A DNA stretch of 46,370 nucleotides from assembly GCA_944390735.1 (NCBI GenBank), contig CALXRL010000069.1:1-46370 (forward strand), given 5' to 3'. The stretch comes from an uncultured Victivallales bacterium. GTDB lineage: Bacteria; Verrucomicrobiota; Lentisphaeria; Victivallales; UBA1829. A program made the position numbers and the translations under genes. Numbering within the stretch: the stretch's first letter is position 1; every line of letters starts with the position of its first letter. Below are positions 1 to 9,112 of this stretch, one piece after another. The notes under the pieces were generated by a model. That model ran no database searches and was not told the DNA's origin. It saw only the letters and a program-made list of their open reading frames with translations.

Positions 1-244
1 AGGGGGCCAACCGAAGGTTTTCCCCCTGGACCCCCTCATCCTTTTCGGCGGAAAAACGGTTGCATCGGGAAAAAAGGAGCAGGGAGTGCAGAGGGCGAAC
101 CATTCGGTTTGCCCTTTGCCCGGCAAGTGCCGGAAAAAACGGAAAGCCGAAATTTCAAATTTCGGCGATGGGTGCAGGGCCCGTGGTCCTGCCGAGGGGT
201 GTTGGGGGCGAGTAGCCACCAACTCAAAACCCCCGAAGCAGGAA
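1..244. repeat. Dispersed inverted-repeat element, copy 1 (cut by window edge)
   Basis: Bases 1-244 match 33036-33338 nearly base for base, apart from a 59-bp block (33086-33144) present only in the second copy. That block ends in CGGCG, which also precedes it, so it looks like a deletion or insertion between short direct repeats. Bases from about 165 to 244 correspond to the right arm of the long inverted repeat seen whole in the second copy; the left arm would lie outside the window. Several hairpins are visible, for example GCCGAAATTTCAAATTTCGGC-like symmetry near 150-172. No convincing gene lies within it. Confidence 0.85.
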
Positions 245-250
245 GGTTGG

Positions 251-308
251 AAAAAAGCAGCCTGTCCGATCCTAGGAGAGAGATTTTTATAAGGACCGAA
301 CAGGCTGC
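251..308 (-). terminator. Intrinsic terminator of the glycosyltransferase gene
   Basis: The arms 257-273 and 292-308 form a 17-bp stem with two mismatches and an 18-nt loop. Read on the minus strand the stem is followed by six T (A251-256). It sits 24 bp beyond the stop of the glycosyltransferase gene and just inside the edge of the repeat element. Confidence 0.85.
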
Positions 309-331
309 AAGGCAGAGAGCTGTTGGAAGCG

Positions 332-1816
332 TCAGATTTCGATTCTGACGGTAGCCGTGGAGGTTGCCACGGGAGGGATATTGGCATGGATTTGAGTTTG
401 AGCTGGGAGTTGTTCTGCGCTGGTTGGGCGAGTCATCCATTTTGAGTTCTGCATTGTGATAACGGAGTAGATGCAGATCCAGCTGAGGCATGGGATGCTG
501 TAGAGTCCGTAGATGTAGGACCAGACGGATTCCTTCCAGCTGTAGCGGACCGCGTAGATGATTGCGGGTACGACGGACCAGACGATTGTTCCGATGATGG
601 TATAGTAGCAGAAGGAGATGGGGCTGACGATGAATGCGTAGAGAGCCATGGGGATGAAGAGGAACGGCAGGAGGAGTGCGATGCTCTGGAGCACGAGGTT
701 CAGCTGGAGTCCGAGGAGTTCGAAGTTTGTGGGTTCGAAGCGGCGGAGGACATGATTGAGCATGATGATGTTTTCGCGGACATCGCTTCTGGTCCAGCGG
801 ATCAGCATTTTGCAGACGTTGCGGTACGTGACGGGCATTTTGGTGAAAGCGATGGCGTTGTGCTGGAAGACGACGCGCCAGTTTTCGCGGATGAGCATGC
901 TTGTGATGGCGCGGTCTTCTCCGATGCCGGAGGGACGGCCCATGAAGGTCTGGTTGACCCATTCATCCATCAGCGGTTGAATGGCAGCGAGGCGGTAGGC
1001 GCTGAGGGCTCCGGGGGTGCAGAGGACCGAGCCGATGATGCTCTGGGCGCAGCGGATGAATTCGAAGCCGAAGGCGAACGCCACATCGAGCATTTTCGGG
1101 ATGATTCCTTCGCCGCGGTTGGTGACGCGGATGTTGCCTGCGACGGCGCCGACTGCGGGATTGGCAAACGGAGAGGCGATTTTCCGGAGAGCATCGCGGG
1201 TGATGGCGGAATCGCTGTCGATTGTGACAATGACTTCGCCGGTTGCGATTTTGATTCCTTCATAGAGGGCGCGGCGTTTTCCGCCGTTTTTCAGAAGATT
1301 TTTCGTGGTGATGCGGCCATTGGAGAGATCCGCGGCTTTGCAGATCCAGACCCAGGTGTCATCTTTGCTGCCGTCGTTGACGGCGATCACTTCAAGTTTT
1401 TCCGCCGGATAGTCGCTGTCGAGGACGCTCATGAGGGTGGTCGCGACATATTTTCCCTCATTGAAGGCCGGAACGATGACAGTGCAGCGCGGGAGATCCT
1501 TGTCGCAGAGATCGGGCGCTTCCCGGTAAAAGAACGCCAGAATGCTCTGGAGCAGGAAATAGGCCAGGGAGACCAGGGATACCAGAACCGTGAACATGGT
1601 CAGGTAGAAGGTGAATCCGTTGGACACGAAATTTCCGAAGTTCATCAGGCTGAAGGAGCGGAAGACGCAGACGAAGGTCGCCGCAACGGTGATCCAGGTG
1701 ATGACTTTTGTGATTTTTACGGCTTTGGATTCCCCTTTGTTTTCCGTCGCGAGGATATCCTCCTCGTACCCGACAATGGATGACGAATCCGGTTTTTCAA
1801 GATTTTCGTTTTTCAT
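332..1816 (-). CDS. Processive family 2 glycosyltransferase, hyaluronan synthase/NodC-like
   Basis: A 494-residue inner-membrane enzyme predicted to polymerise or transfer a nucleotide-activated sugar (UDP-GlcNAc-type donors are usual in this group). Two hydrophobic segments (about 36-60 and 68-97) precede a cytosolic GT-A domain with VIVPAFNEG (113-121), the metal-binding DSD at 200-202, the acid-base region GED (299-301) and the RW pair (340-341) equal to the (Q/R)xxRW acceptor motif. About four more membrane segments follow (365-455). The start is supported by AGGGAGG seven bases upstream. It is monocistronic with its own terminator; a TATAAT-like box lies at 1898-1903 on the minus strand, without a clear -35. 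Product unknown: an exopolysaccharide is the inference; chitin-oligosaccharide or PgaC-like roles are alternatives. Confidence 0.85.
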   Translation of the reverse strand: MKNENLEKPDSSSIVGYEEDILATENKGESKAVKITKVITWITVAATFVCVFRSFSLMNFGNFVSNGFTFYLTMFTVLVSLVSLAYFLLQSILAFFYREAPDLCDKDLPRCTVIVPAFNEGKYVATTLMSVLDSDYPAEKLEVIAVNDGSKDDTWVWICKAADLSNGRITTKNLLKNGGKRRALYEGIKIATGEVIVTIDSDSAITRDALRKIASPFANPAVGAVAGNIRVTNRGEGIIPKMLDVAFAFGFEFIRCAQSIIGSVLCTPGALSAYRLAAIQPLMDEWVNQTFMGRPSGIGEDRAITSMLIRENWRVVFQHNAIAFTKMPVTYRNVCKMLIRWTRSDVRENIIMLNHVLRRFEPTNFELLGLQLNLVLQSIALLLPFLFIPMALYAFIVSPISFCYYTIIGTIVWSVVPAIIYAVRYSWKESVWSYIYGLYSIPCLSWICIYSVITMQNSKWMTRPTSAEQLPAQTQIHANIPPVATSTATVRIEI

Positions 1817-2188
1817 ATAGCTGCCTCCCTATATTCTGACGATTTGATTTGGTTGCCGCGGGCTCTCTCCACCCGTGGATTTTGTTTGTTGCCATATATT
1901 ATACTCTATCAAGATAACCCGAACATGGCAGAAAGATTACAGATCGGTTATCTTCTTCCTTTCCCCTGTTTTTTTTTTGATTTTTTGAGTTCAATTTTGC
2001 GGAAAATAAAAAGAAAATTCCGGGGAAAAAGAGGGCAGGCTCTTCCCTGAATATGAAAAATTTCAATCTTGGAAACGGAGAAAGATTACAGAAATGGACG
2101 CGTTTCACGCTTCTTATGGATCCCCATTCGGACAATCCGACGGAGGAAACAAGCGCATGACAGCGTTTCCCGGAAGAGAAAAGAGCAG
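1817..2188. other. Intergenic stretch without a gene
   Basis: This gap between two minus-strand genes holds the leader of the glycosyltransferase gene on its left, and T-rich and A-rich runs near 1950-2040. Short open frames exist on both strands, but none has a ribosome binding site or recognisable protein character. I see nothing else. Confidence 0.6.
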
Positions 2189-2230
2189 AAAAAAAGACAG
2201 ACGTTCCCGAAGGGATCCGTCTGTCTTTTT
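2189..2230 (-). terminator. Intrinsic terminator of the Gfo/Idh/MocA gene
   Basis: Arms 2191-2203 and 2218-2230 (AAAAAGACAGACG and its complement) form a perfect 13-bp stem with a 14-nt loop. On the minus strand it ends in a run of seven T. Because the stem begins and ends in A/T runs, it could also stop transcription from the other side. Confidence 0.9.
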
Positions 2231-2251
2231 GGGTAAAAGAATATGGAAAGC

Positions 2252-3415
2252 TTATTTCTTCTGATTGTTGTCGAAATAGCGGACCCACTCTTCCGGGACG
2301 GGCGGAATCTGCTGGAGACCGTTTCCATGTCGCATGGAGTAGTGTCCGAGCACGCCGGTTGCGACCGCGTTTCTGGCGGCGATCGGCGAGGTGTTGGTTT
2401 TTACGCCGTCGCGGACGAAATCAAGGAAGTTCTGAACGGTGACGGGATCGCCTCCGCCGTGTCCGCCTTCGACCGGTTTGAGGTGATAGACGATGTCCGG
2501 CGATTTTCGGGGGCCGCGCTGAGTCCAGACATGGATCTGGGCATCGCCGTAGTCTCCGATGTTTTCAATGCGTCCCTTGGTGCCGATGAAGGTGTAATTG
2601 CGTTCGGCGTCCGGAGCGTAATGGCACTGCATGTAGGTGGCCTGGGTGCCGTTTTCCATCTGCATCATAATCATGTTGTGGTCCTCGACGTCGATGATCG
2701 GGGAGAAGCCGGTCTGGGTAAGCGGCGGATACTGGCTGTTGTCCCATTTTGCGCATCCTTCCGTGTCGGGGGAGCGGCGGGCGCACCGGTTGTAGACGGA
2801 AAGCATTCCCATGCCGACCACCGCTTTGGTGTAGGAGCCCATGAGCCAGTGCATGACGTCAATGTCGTGCGCGCCTTTCTGAAGCAGAAGTCCGGTGGTG
2901 TTTTTCTGTTCGGAGTGCCAGTCGCGGAAGTAGGCGTCGCCTCCGTAGCCGATGAAGTGACGGCACCAGCCGCACTGAATCTCGCCGATCACGCCGGAGT
3001 CGATGATTTCCTTCATCTTGAGAATCACGGGAAAATAGCGCATGTTGTGTCCGATAAACAGTTTGCTGCCGGTTTCATACGCGGTTTTCAGAATCCGGTC
3101 GCACCCTTCGATCGTGATCGCCATCGGTTTTTCGAGGAAAAGAGCCTTGCCAGCTTCGAGTGCCGCAATCGCCTGCTCTTCGTGACAGTAGTCCGGCGTG
3201 CAGATGAAGACGGCGTCGATATCCTTGATTTTCAGAACGTCCCGGTAATCGTTGAACACGTCCGCCCCGGGAAATTTCTCCTTGAATTCCTCTCTGGCCT
3301 TCTGCTTGATGTCCGCGCCTGCGACGATTTCCCAGCCCTGTTCCGGTTTATGCGTCTGCCAGGCGTTGTGACCGCGACCGCCTGTTCCGATCACACCGAT
3401 TTTCATCATTTTCAT
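2252..3415 (-). CDS. Gfo/Idh/MocA family oxidoreductase
   Basis: A 387-residue NAD(P)-dependent dehydrogenase acting on a sugar or sugar derivative; the substrate cannot be read from sequence. The Rossmann fold starts with GVIGTGGRGHN (7-17), and the family signature EKP is at 95-97. The C-terminal half has HDIDVMHWLMGS, typical of the family's second domain. No secretion signal is seen, so it is cytosolic. AAGGAGA lies eight bases before the ATG. It is divergent from an AraC regulator (3568), whose intergenic region holds a plausible minus-strand promoter at 3478-3506, so this regulator probably controls it. It ends at a strong terminator and stands alone. Confidence 0.9.
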   Translation of the reverse strand: MKMMKIGVIGTGGRGHNAWQTHKPEQGWEIVAGADIKQKAREEFKEKFPGADVFNDYRDVLKIKDIDAVFICTPDYCHEEQAIAALEAGKALFLEKPMAITIEGCDRILKTAYETGSKLFIGHNMRYFPVILKMKEIIDSGVIGEIQCGWCRHFIGYGGDAYFRDWHSEQKNTTGLLLQKGAHDIDVMHWLMGSYTKAVVGMGMLSVYNRCARRSPDTEGCAKWDNSQYPPLTQTGFSPIIDVEDHNMIMMQMENGTQATYMQCHYAPDAERNYTFIGTKGRIENIGDYGDAQIHVWTQRGPRKSPDIVYHLKPVEGGHGGGDPVTVQNFLDFVRDGVKTNTSPIAARNAVATGVLGHYSMRHGNGLQQIPPVPEEWVRYFDNNQKK

Positions 3416-3477
3416 GTGCTTGTTCTCCTTTTTTTTGTTCCGCGGGATTCGGTCCGCGTATTTTCTGTTTCCGATAT

Positions 3478-3506
3478 AATCTATAAAAAGAAATATGAAA
3501 TATCAA
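3478..3506 (-). promoter_or_regulatory. Candidate promoter of the Gfo/Idh/MocA gene
   Basis: On the minus strand TTGATA (3501-3506) and TAGATT (3478-3483) are spaced by 17 bases, 62 bases before the start codon. The -10 match is only four of six. Confidence 0.4.
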
Positions 3507-3515
3507 TCTTTTTTC

Positions 3516-3543
3516 TTGAAAATAAAGGAAAAAGAGATATGGT
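3516..3543 (+). promoter_or_regulatory. Candidate promoter of the AraC regulator
   Basis: TTGAAA (3516-3521) and TATGGT (3538-3543) are spaced by 16 bases, 24 bases before the TTG start. It overlaps the region upstream of the divergent promoter, as expected for a regulator acting in both directions. Weak -10 match. Confidence 0.35.
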
Positions 3544-3567
3544 AAATAAAACAAAGGATGTGGAAAA

Positions 3568-4401
3568 TTGATTTCCGAATTTGAAGATTCCTCTCCGGAA
3601 TTGTTTCCGTTTCAGCTGATTACCGCCGCGCGCGGAGATGCCGATTCCAAAACTCCGGTGTTTGAGCGGCAGGATTACGATGCCTGTACGGTGGAGTATG
3701 TGGAACGGGGACGCGGTTTTCTGGAAATCAACGGATTTTCATGCGCGCCCGGTCCGGACAGCATCTATATTCTGTCCAAACACAGCACGCACCGCTACAC
3801 TCCCGACCGCGGGGATCCCTGGAAAAAACTCTTTTTTGTGGTGGACGGCGAACTGATGGAGTCGCTGTTCCGCAGCTACCGGTTGACGGAGACCTATTTT
3901 GTTCCGGACTGTCCGCATTTGAAAGAGTTCTTTCTGGAGATGTTTGATCTTCCCGTGAACACGGAGGAGGGGAATCTTCAGGGGGCGCTGGTGTTTCATC
4001 ATCTTCTGTCGGAGCTTTCCCGGTGCGTCCGGCGAACGCCTCCGCGGAGCAATCCGGAGCTGAGAAGACTGAAAGAAGTGCTGGATTCTTCCGTCAGCCG
4101 GGCGTTTCATCTGGCGGAGTATGCGCGGGAGACCCCGTGGTCGGAGGCGCATCTGATCCGTCTTTTCCGATCGGAATATCAGCAGACTCCGTATGAGTAT
4201 CTGATGAGCCGGAAGATGGAGCAGGCAAGAAAGCTGCTTCTCTATTCCAGTTTTTCCATCAAGGAGATAGCGGAGCATCTGGCGTTTTCGGATCAGTACT
4301 ATTTTTCCAATTATTTCAAGCTCCGCTGCGGACTTTCCCCGAAAAAATTCCGGGAGAGCTTTCTGGGCAAGTTGAAAAAACGGGAAGTCCGGATACAGTA
4401 G
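3568..4401 (+). CDS. AraC family transcriptional regulator
   Basis: A 277-residue regulator with an N-terminal AraC-type cupin sensor (about 1-150, with the usual CAPGPDSIYILSKHSTHRY stretch near 57-75) and a C-terminal double helix-turn-helix domain (about 165-270; IKEIAEHLAFSDQYYFSNYF is the second helix pair). The start is TTG, supported by AAAGGA ten bases upstream; the nearby ATG at 3558 is in another frame that stops at once. It probably senses a sugar and controls the divergent oxidoreductase and the glycosidase that follows 84 bases downstream. Confidence 0.9.
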   Translation: MISEFEDSSPELFPFQLITAARGDADSKTPVFERQDYDACTVEYVERGRGFLEINGFSCAPGPDSIYILSKHSTHRYTPDRGDPWKKLFFVVDGELMESLFRSYRLTETYFVPDCPHLKEFFLEMFDLPVNTEEGNLQGALVFHHLLSELSRCVRRTPPRSNPELRRLKEVLDSSVSRAFHLAEYARETPWSEAHLIRLFRSEYQQTPYEYLMSRKMEQARKLLLYSSFSIKEIAEHLAFSDQYYFSNYFKLRCGLSPKKFRESFLGKLKKREVRIQ

Positions 4402-4485
4402 AACAAAGGTCGGGGCGGAGACTCTGGAAACGCATTCCGGATGCCCCCCGGCGGTTTCAGAAATCCCTGTCTGCAAGGAGTTGAC

Positions 4486-6990
4486 ATGACGAAATACGAT
4501 ATTCTTTCCACCACGCACGATCTCTCGCTTCCGGAGTGGGGTCCGTACTCCAAGAAGCTGTTCGGGATCTCCCATCTTGCGGACCGGGAGCTGGGGACCC
4601 GCTTCGACTGCGCCGTGATTCCGGGAAAATACCGAAGGGAACTGGCGATTCCGGATGTGCTCCGGCCGAGCGGTTTCCTTCCCTGGAACGTTTCCGCGGA
4701 CTTGAGCGCCTACTCCTATCGCCAGCAGATTGAGTGGAAGGATCGGATCTACTGCGATGTCAGTTTCAGCACGATTTCGGAACATGCGCATCTGATCCGC
4801 TGTGAACTGGTCAATCATTCGGACCTGGCGACGGATCTGGCTCTGCATCTGCTCTGCCGTCTGGAGTTTGAATCGCCCCGTCATACGGAGGTTTCAGGCG
4901 TTCTGGAATGGGCGCGTGCCGAGGTGGAGGATGCGCGCGGACTCTTTTTCGACGCGCTGCATCCGGGGGAGTTCCGGGATCCCGATGCTCTTGGCGGTTC
5001 CGCGTTCCGTGTCTCCGCCGGACAGCCGGTCCGCTTCCGTTTCCGCGGGAATTCTCCGGAAAAAGTTCTCTTTCTCCGTGTTCGGGAGAACGGGGAGTGG
5101 AAACTCCGGAGGCAGAAAAACTCCGGGGAAAACACGATCCGCCTGACGTTCGACCGGGAACTGGAAATCAACGGCGCCGCTCTGACCGTGGGCAATCAGC
5201 CCGTGTTCCGGACCGTGGAACATGACGCGACTCCGGAATTTTCTCCCGGTCCCGTGCCCCGAAGCACGGTGGTGAAGTACCGGGGCGTTTCCGGCGCATA
5301 CGGAATCCTCCGGGCGTTCGAGTCGGACTTCGTGCGTCATTATGCCGTGGATGATCTTCTGGAAACCTTCCTGTATGACGACGGGGTGCATCAGCCGTTT
5401 TTTCCCGAGTTCAACCGGGGCAGCCGGAAGGATCATGCGCTGGACATGGTGCTTCAGCCGATTCCGGTGGCGGCTGGGGGGAGACGGATCGTTCATGCCG
5501 TGATCCTGGACGGATCCGAGGCGGAGGTCCGGGCATCGCTGGCCTCTCTGAATCCGGATCCGGAGATTCTGGAATCCCGGTATCGGGAGAATGCGGCACG
5601 GTATCTTTCGTTTCCGGACTCTCCGCTGAAATTCAGTCAGGAGCGGATGGCCGCCGTGACGCTGAGCAATGTGGTGTATCCGACCCGCATCAAGGATTCG
5701 TTTGTGCGCCATCATACGCCGGGGCGGCGCTGGAACAGTCTGTACACATGGGATTCCGGATTCATCGGCCTGGGGCTCCTGGAACTGGATGTGCAGCGCG
5801 CCATCGAGAATCTGAACGCGTATCTGACGGAGCCCGGGGATCCGGAAAACGCCTTCATTCTGCACGGGACGCCGCTTCCGGTTCAGATTTATCTGTATCA
5901 GGAGCTCTGGAACCGGACGCAAGACCGCGCTCTGCTGAGCGCCTTCTATCCGCGGGTGAAACAGTATTACGACTATCTGGCGGGGCATCATCCGGGATCG
6001 CTGACGCTGTCGCGCAGCCGGACCTCTCTGATCTGCACCTGGGATTACTTCTACAACTCCGGCGGATGGGATGATTATCCTCCGCAGCTGGAGGTGCACC
6101 GGCGGGGACTTTATCATGCGATTCCCGCGGTCGGCAGTTCGCATCTTGTGCGGTCGGCGCGGATTCTTAAGGCGGCCGCGCTGGAACTCGGACTGCCGAC
6201 GGAGGAGTACGATCAGCTCATCGGCTCGGTCTCCGCCGATCTCCAGCAATACGCCTGGGATCCGGAGTGCGGTTATTTCAGCTATGTCATGACGGATTCC
6301 GAGGGCCGCCCCGCCGGATTTCTGCGCTGTTCCGACGGCAGAAATTACAACATGGGACTGGACGGCCTCTCGCCGCTGATCGCCGGCTGCTGCACAACGG
6401 AGCAGCGGGAGAGCCTCTGGGCGAAGCTGGAATCGCCGCGGCACTGCTGGACGCCATACGGAATTTCGACCGTGGACCAGTCGGCTCCATACTATCGGAA
6501 CGACGGCTACTGGAACGGATCGGTCTGGTTTCCGCACCAGTGGTTTTTCTGGAAGGCCGCGCTGAACGACGGACGCGGCGATTTCGCCTGGAAGATCGCC
6601 GAGACCGCTCTGGAGCTCTGGGAACGCGAAACCCGGGAGTCCTTTGCCTGTTATGAACAGTTTTCGATCAGTTCCGGGCGGGGAAGCGGCTGGCACCATT
6701 TTTCGGGATTGTCGACGCCCGTTCTCTGCTGGTACGGCGCCTATTACCGTCCGGGGCGTCTGAGCGGCGGATTCGATGTCTGGCAGCAGAACACGCGGTT
6801 CGAGGACGGCGTTCTGACCGCCGATCTCGTGATTTCCGGAGAGGAGGGGGATTGCACAACCCTCATCGCCGTCACGGATGCTCACAGCGCGCAGTACGGG
6901 AACAGGAGTTATCCCCTCCGGCGCCGGAAGAGCGGAGCGGTGGAACTCGATCTTCCCAAACACTCCTCCGGACGGCTGATCCTGAAATGA
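4486..6990 (+). CDS. MGH1-like glycoside hydrolase (GH63-like, clan GH-G)
   Basis: An 834-residue cytosolic glycosidase. The N-terminal half (1-370) is beta-sandwich-like; an (alpha/alpha)6 catalytic domain follows (about 385-755) and a short C-terminal sheet domain ends it. The motif SGGWDDYPP (525-533) fits the general acid Asp of GH63/trehalase-type enzymes (D529 or D530), and CYEQFSISSG (722-731) followed by HHFS offers E724 as the base; TWDSGFIG (421-428) lines the pocket. These assignments follow the YgjK/trehalase pattern and are inferred. An in-frame ATG at 4441 is rejected because AAGGAG (4475-4480) lies just before ATG 4486. It follows the AraC gene and precedes the acetyltransferase by 49 bases, a likely operon. 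Substrate unknown. Confidence 0.8.
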   Translation: MTKYDILSTTHDLSLPEWGPYSKKLFGISHLADRELGTRFDCAVIPGKYRRELAIPDVLRPSGFLPWNVSADLSAYSYRQQIEWKDRIYCDVSFSTISEHAHLIRCELVNHSDLATDLALHLLCRLEFESPRHTEVSGVLEWARAEVEDARGLFFDALHPGEFRDPDALGGSAFRVSAGQPVRFRFRGNSPEKVLFLRVRENGEWKLRRQKNSGENTIRLTFDRELEINGAALTVGNQPVFRTVEHDATPEFSPGPVPRSTVVKYRGVSGAYGILRAFESDFVRHYAVDDLLETFLYDDGVHQPFFPEFNRGSRKDHALDMVLQPIPVAAGGRRIVHAVILDGSEAEVRASLASLNPDPEILESRYRENAARYLSFPDSPLKFSQERMAAVTLSNVVYPTRIKDSFVRHHTPGRRWNSLYTWDSGFIGLGLLELDVQRAIENLNAYLTEPGDPENAFILHGTPLPVQIYLYQELWNRTQDRALLSAFYPRVKQYYDYLAGHHPGSLTLSRSRTSLICTWDYFYNSGGWDDYPPQLEVHRRGLYHAIPAVGSSHLVRSARILKAAALELGLPTEEYDQLIGSVSADLQQYAWDPECGYFSYVMTDSEGRPAGFLRCSDGRNYNMGLDGLSPLIAGCCTTEQRESLWAKLESPRHCWTPYGISTVDQSAPYYRNDGYWNGSVWFPHQWFFWKAALNDGRGDFAWKIAETALELWERETRESFACYEQFSISSGRGSGWHHFSGLSTPVLCWYGAYYRPGRLSGGFDVWQQNTRFEDGVLTADLVISGEEGDCTTLIAVTDAHSAQYGNRSYPLRRRKSGAVELDLPKHSSGRLILK

Positions 6991-7039
6991 CTTAGAAAAA
7001 AACGAAAACGCTCAATGGAAAAAAGGAGTGGACGTCATC

Positions 7040-7636
7040 ATGGAGAAGAAACCGAAAGTTCCGGAGAACTGCCTGTTTCAGGGCTGTTACAATCCGGCAT
7101 ATGAGGCGGAGATCCGCAAATGCAAGGATATCTGCTACAAGTTCAATCAGCTCAATCCGAACGATCGGGAGGCGCAGCGGGAGATTCTTGCCGGACTCCT
7201 CGGAGGAATGGGGGAGAATGTGATTTTCACTCCTCCGTTCTGGTGCGATTACGGATACAACATCTTTGTCGGCAACGACTTCTATGCGAATCACAATCTG
7301 ATTGTAACCGACGGCGTCAAGGTTGCGTTCGGCGACCATGTGTTTATTGCTCCGAACTGCTGTTTCACCACCGCCGAGCATCCGATTGATCCGGAACAGC
7401 GCAAGGCGGGACTGGAAATCGCCATGCCGATCACGGTCGGCAGCAACGTCTGGATCGGCGCCGGTTCGACCGTTCTTGCCGGAGTGACCATCGGAGACAA
7501 TACCGTGATCGGAGCCGGCAGCGTGGTCTCCCGCTCCATTCCCGCGAACGTGGTGGCGGTCGGGGTTCCCTGCCGTGTGATGCGCCCGATCACGGAGGCG
7601 GACAGGAACCGCTATCCGTTCTGGAACGGGCTTTGA
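7040..7636 (+). CDS. Sugar O-acetyltransferase (maltose/galactoside acetyltransferase type)
   Basis: A 198-residue acetyl-CoA-dependent enzyme of the left-handed beta-helix (hexapeptide repeat) class, likely acetylating a non-metabolised sugar. An N-terminal helical cap (1-55) is followed by hexapeptide repeats (about 60-180); TAEHPID contains H114, equal to the catalytic His of LacA. The GTG at 7028 overlaps the Shine-Dalgarno AAGGAG (7023-7028), so ATG 7040 is chosen. It follows the MGH1-like glycosidase in a probable operon, which suggests detoxification or tagging of oligosaccharides released by it. Confidence 0.9.
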   Translation: MEKKPKVPENCLFQGCYNPAYEAEIRKCKDICYKFNQLNPNDREAQREILAGLLGGMGENVIFTPPFWCDYGYNIFVGNDFYANHNLIVTDGVKVAFGDHVFIAPNCCFTTAEHPIDPEQRKAGLEIAMPITVGSNVWIGAGSTVLAGVTIGDNTVIGAGSVVSRSIPANVVAVGVPCRVMRPITEADRNRYPFWNGL

Positions 7637-7709
7637 TCCGCTGAAAGACCAGTCGGAAAAACGAGGCGGAAACGGAAGAACAAACCCCCTAAAAAAATGC
7701 GGGGAGGAT

Positions 7710-7738
7710 TTGACATTCGCGGGATTCCTGTGTATTAT
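7710..7738 (+). promoter_or_regulatory. Promoter of fucO
   Basis: TTGACA (7710-7715) and TATTAT (7733-7738) are spaced by exactly 17 bases, close to sigma-70 consensus. Transcription should start near 7745 and leave a leader of about 99 nt before the ATG at 7844. Confidence 0.8.
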
Positions 7739-7843
7739 ATTGAGATACAGGATAGAGAGCGGCGGGAAATGGTTTCCGCCGGAACGATGCGAGGGACAGA
7801 GCGGAAACTCTTCCCGGATGAACTTAAGGAAAGGATTGCTGGT

Positions 7844-8998
7844 ATGGTAAATCGCATGATTTTGAATCAGACCTCCTACTTCGGAGCTGGTTCCGTCGCA
7901 AGCATTGTGGATGAGATCAAGGGTCGCGGTTTTGAGAAGGCTCTTGTGGTGACGGACAAGGATCTGATCCGTTTCCATGTGGCGGAGAAAGTGACCGGTC
8001 TGCTGGACAAGGCGGGACTGGCGTATGAGATTTTCAGCGATGTCAAGGCAAATCCGTCCGTCGGCATCATCAAGATGGGCGTGGAGGCGTTCAAGAAGGC
8101 CGGAGCGGACTATCTGATCGCGATCGGCGGAGGTTCCCCGACCGATACATCGAAGGCAATCGGCATCATCATCAACAATCCGGAATTTGCCGATGTCGTT
8201 TCCCTGGAAGGGGTGGCCGCCACGAAGAAGCCGTGTGTGCCGATCATCGCCATCCCGACGACCGCCGGAACGGCGGCGGAGGTCACCATCAACTATGTGA
8301 TTACCGATGAAACGAAAAAGCGCAAATTTGTCTGTGTCGATCCGCATGACATTCCGGTCATTGCCGTCATCGACCCGGAAATGATGTCCTCGATGCCGAA
8401 GGGACTGACTGCCGCAACCGGAATGGATGCTCTGACCCATGCCATCGAAGGGTACATCACGAAAGGGGCGTGGGAACTGACCGATATGCTTCATCTGAAA
8501 GCCATCGAAGTGATCTCCCGCTCCCTGCGCGGGGCCGTGGAGAACACGAAGGACGGACGCGAAGGAATGGCGCTGGGACAGTATATCGCCGGAATGGGAT
8601 TCTCCAACGTGGGACTCGGAATTGTCCATTCGATGGCGCACTCCCTGGGCGGATTCTACAATACGCCGCACGGAATTGCCAACGCGGTGCTGCTGCCGTA
8701 TGTGATGGAGTACAATGCGCCGGCTACGGGAGACAAGTATCGGCAGATTGCCAAGGCCATGGGGGTGTCGGGTACGGACGGCATGTCGGTGGAAGAGGCG
8801 CGCAAGGCTGCGATTGACGCGGTCCGCAAGCTCTCCATGGATGTCGGAATCCCGCAGAAGATGCGCGAACTCAAGGATGTGAAGGAAGAGGATCTGCCCG
8901 CGCTGGCCGAGATGTCTTTCGCCGATGTCTGCACCGGAGGCAATCCGCGTGACACCAGCGTCGAAGACATTCTTGGAATCTACAAGAACGCGTTCTGA
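7844..8998 (+). CDS. fucO: Lactaldehyde reductase / 1,2-propanediol oxidoreductase
   Basis: A 384-residue iron-containing alcohol dehydrogenase that reduces L-lactaldehyde to 1,2-propanediol with NADH in anaerobic L-fucose and L-rhamnose breakdown. It follows the E. coli FucO sequence closely, from NRMILN at the start to CTGGNPR near the end. GGGSPTD (95-101) binds the nucleotide; the iron ligands are D195, H199, H262 and H276, matching D196, H200, H263 and H277 of E. coli. Upstream in-frame codons to 7697 are rejected: AAGGAAAGGA sits eight bases before ATG 7844 and the promoter lies within the longer frame. It has its own promoter and terminator. No fucose or rhamnose isomerase, kinase or aldolase is in the window. 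Confidence 0.93.
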   Translation: MVNRMILNQTSYFGAGSVASIVDEIKGRGFEKALVVTDKDLIRFHVAEKVTGLLDKAGLAYEIFSDVKANPSVGIIKMGVEAFKKAGADYLIAIGGGSPTDTSKAIGIIINNPEFADVVSLEGVAATKKPCVPIIAIPTTAGTAAEVTINYVITDETKKRKFVCVDPHDIPVIAVIDPEMMSSMPKGLTAATGMDALTHAIEGYITKGAWELTDMLHLKAIEVISRSLRGAVENTKDGREGMALGQYIAGMGFSNVGLGIVHSMAHSLGGFYNTPHGIANAVLLPYVMEYNAPATGDKYRQIAKAMGVSGTDGMSVEEARKAAIDAVRKLSMDVGIPQKMRELKDVKEEDLPALAEMSFADVCTGGNPRDTSVEDILGIYKNAF

Positions 8999-9028
8999 TT
9001 CTTCCGTTTTCCGGAACAGAAAAATCTT

Positions 9029-9072
9029 GCGCGGGAATGGTTGCCGTGAGGAATCATTCCCGCGCTTTTTTT
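9029..9072 (+). terminator. Terminator of fucO, possibly bidirectional
   Basis: A perfect 11-bp stem (9029-9039 with 9055-9065, GCGCGGGAATG and complement) is followed by seven T. The other strand has a shorter T run beyond the stem, so it may also end the convergent crcB transcript. Confidence 0.92.
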
Positions 9073-9112
9073 GTATGGAGAAAGGATCCGGAAGGGGAGA
9101 GATTTTTCCCGA

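Noticed and set aside
1899..2288. 129-codon minus-strand frame between the glycosyltransferase and oxidoreductase genes
   Set aside because: It runs through the terminator of the oxidoreductase gene and has no ribosome binding site.
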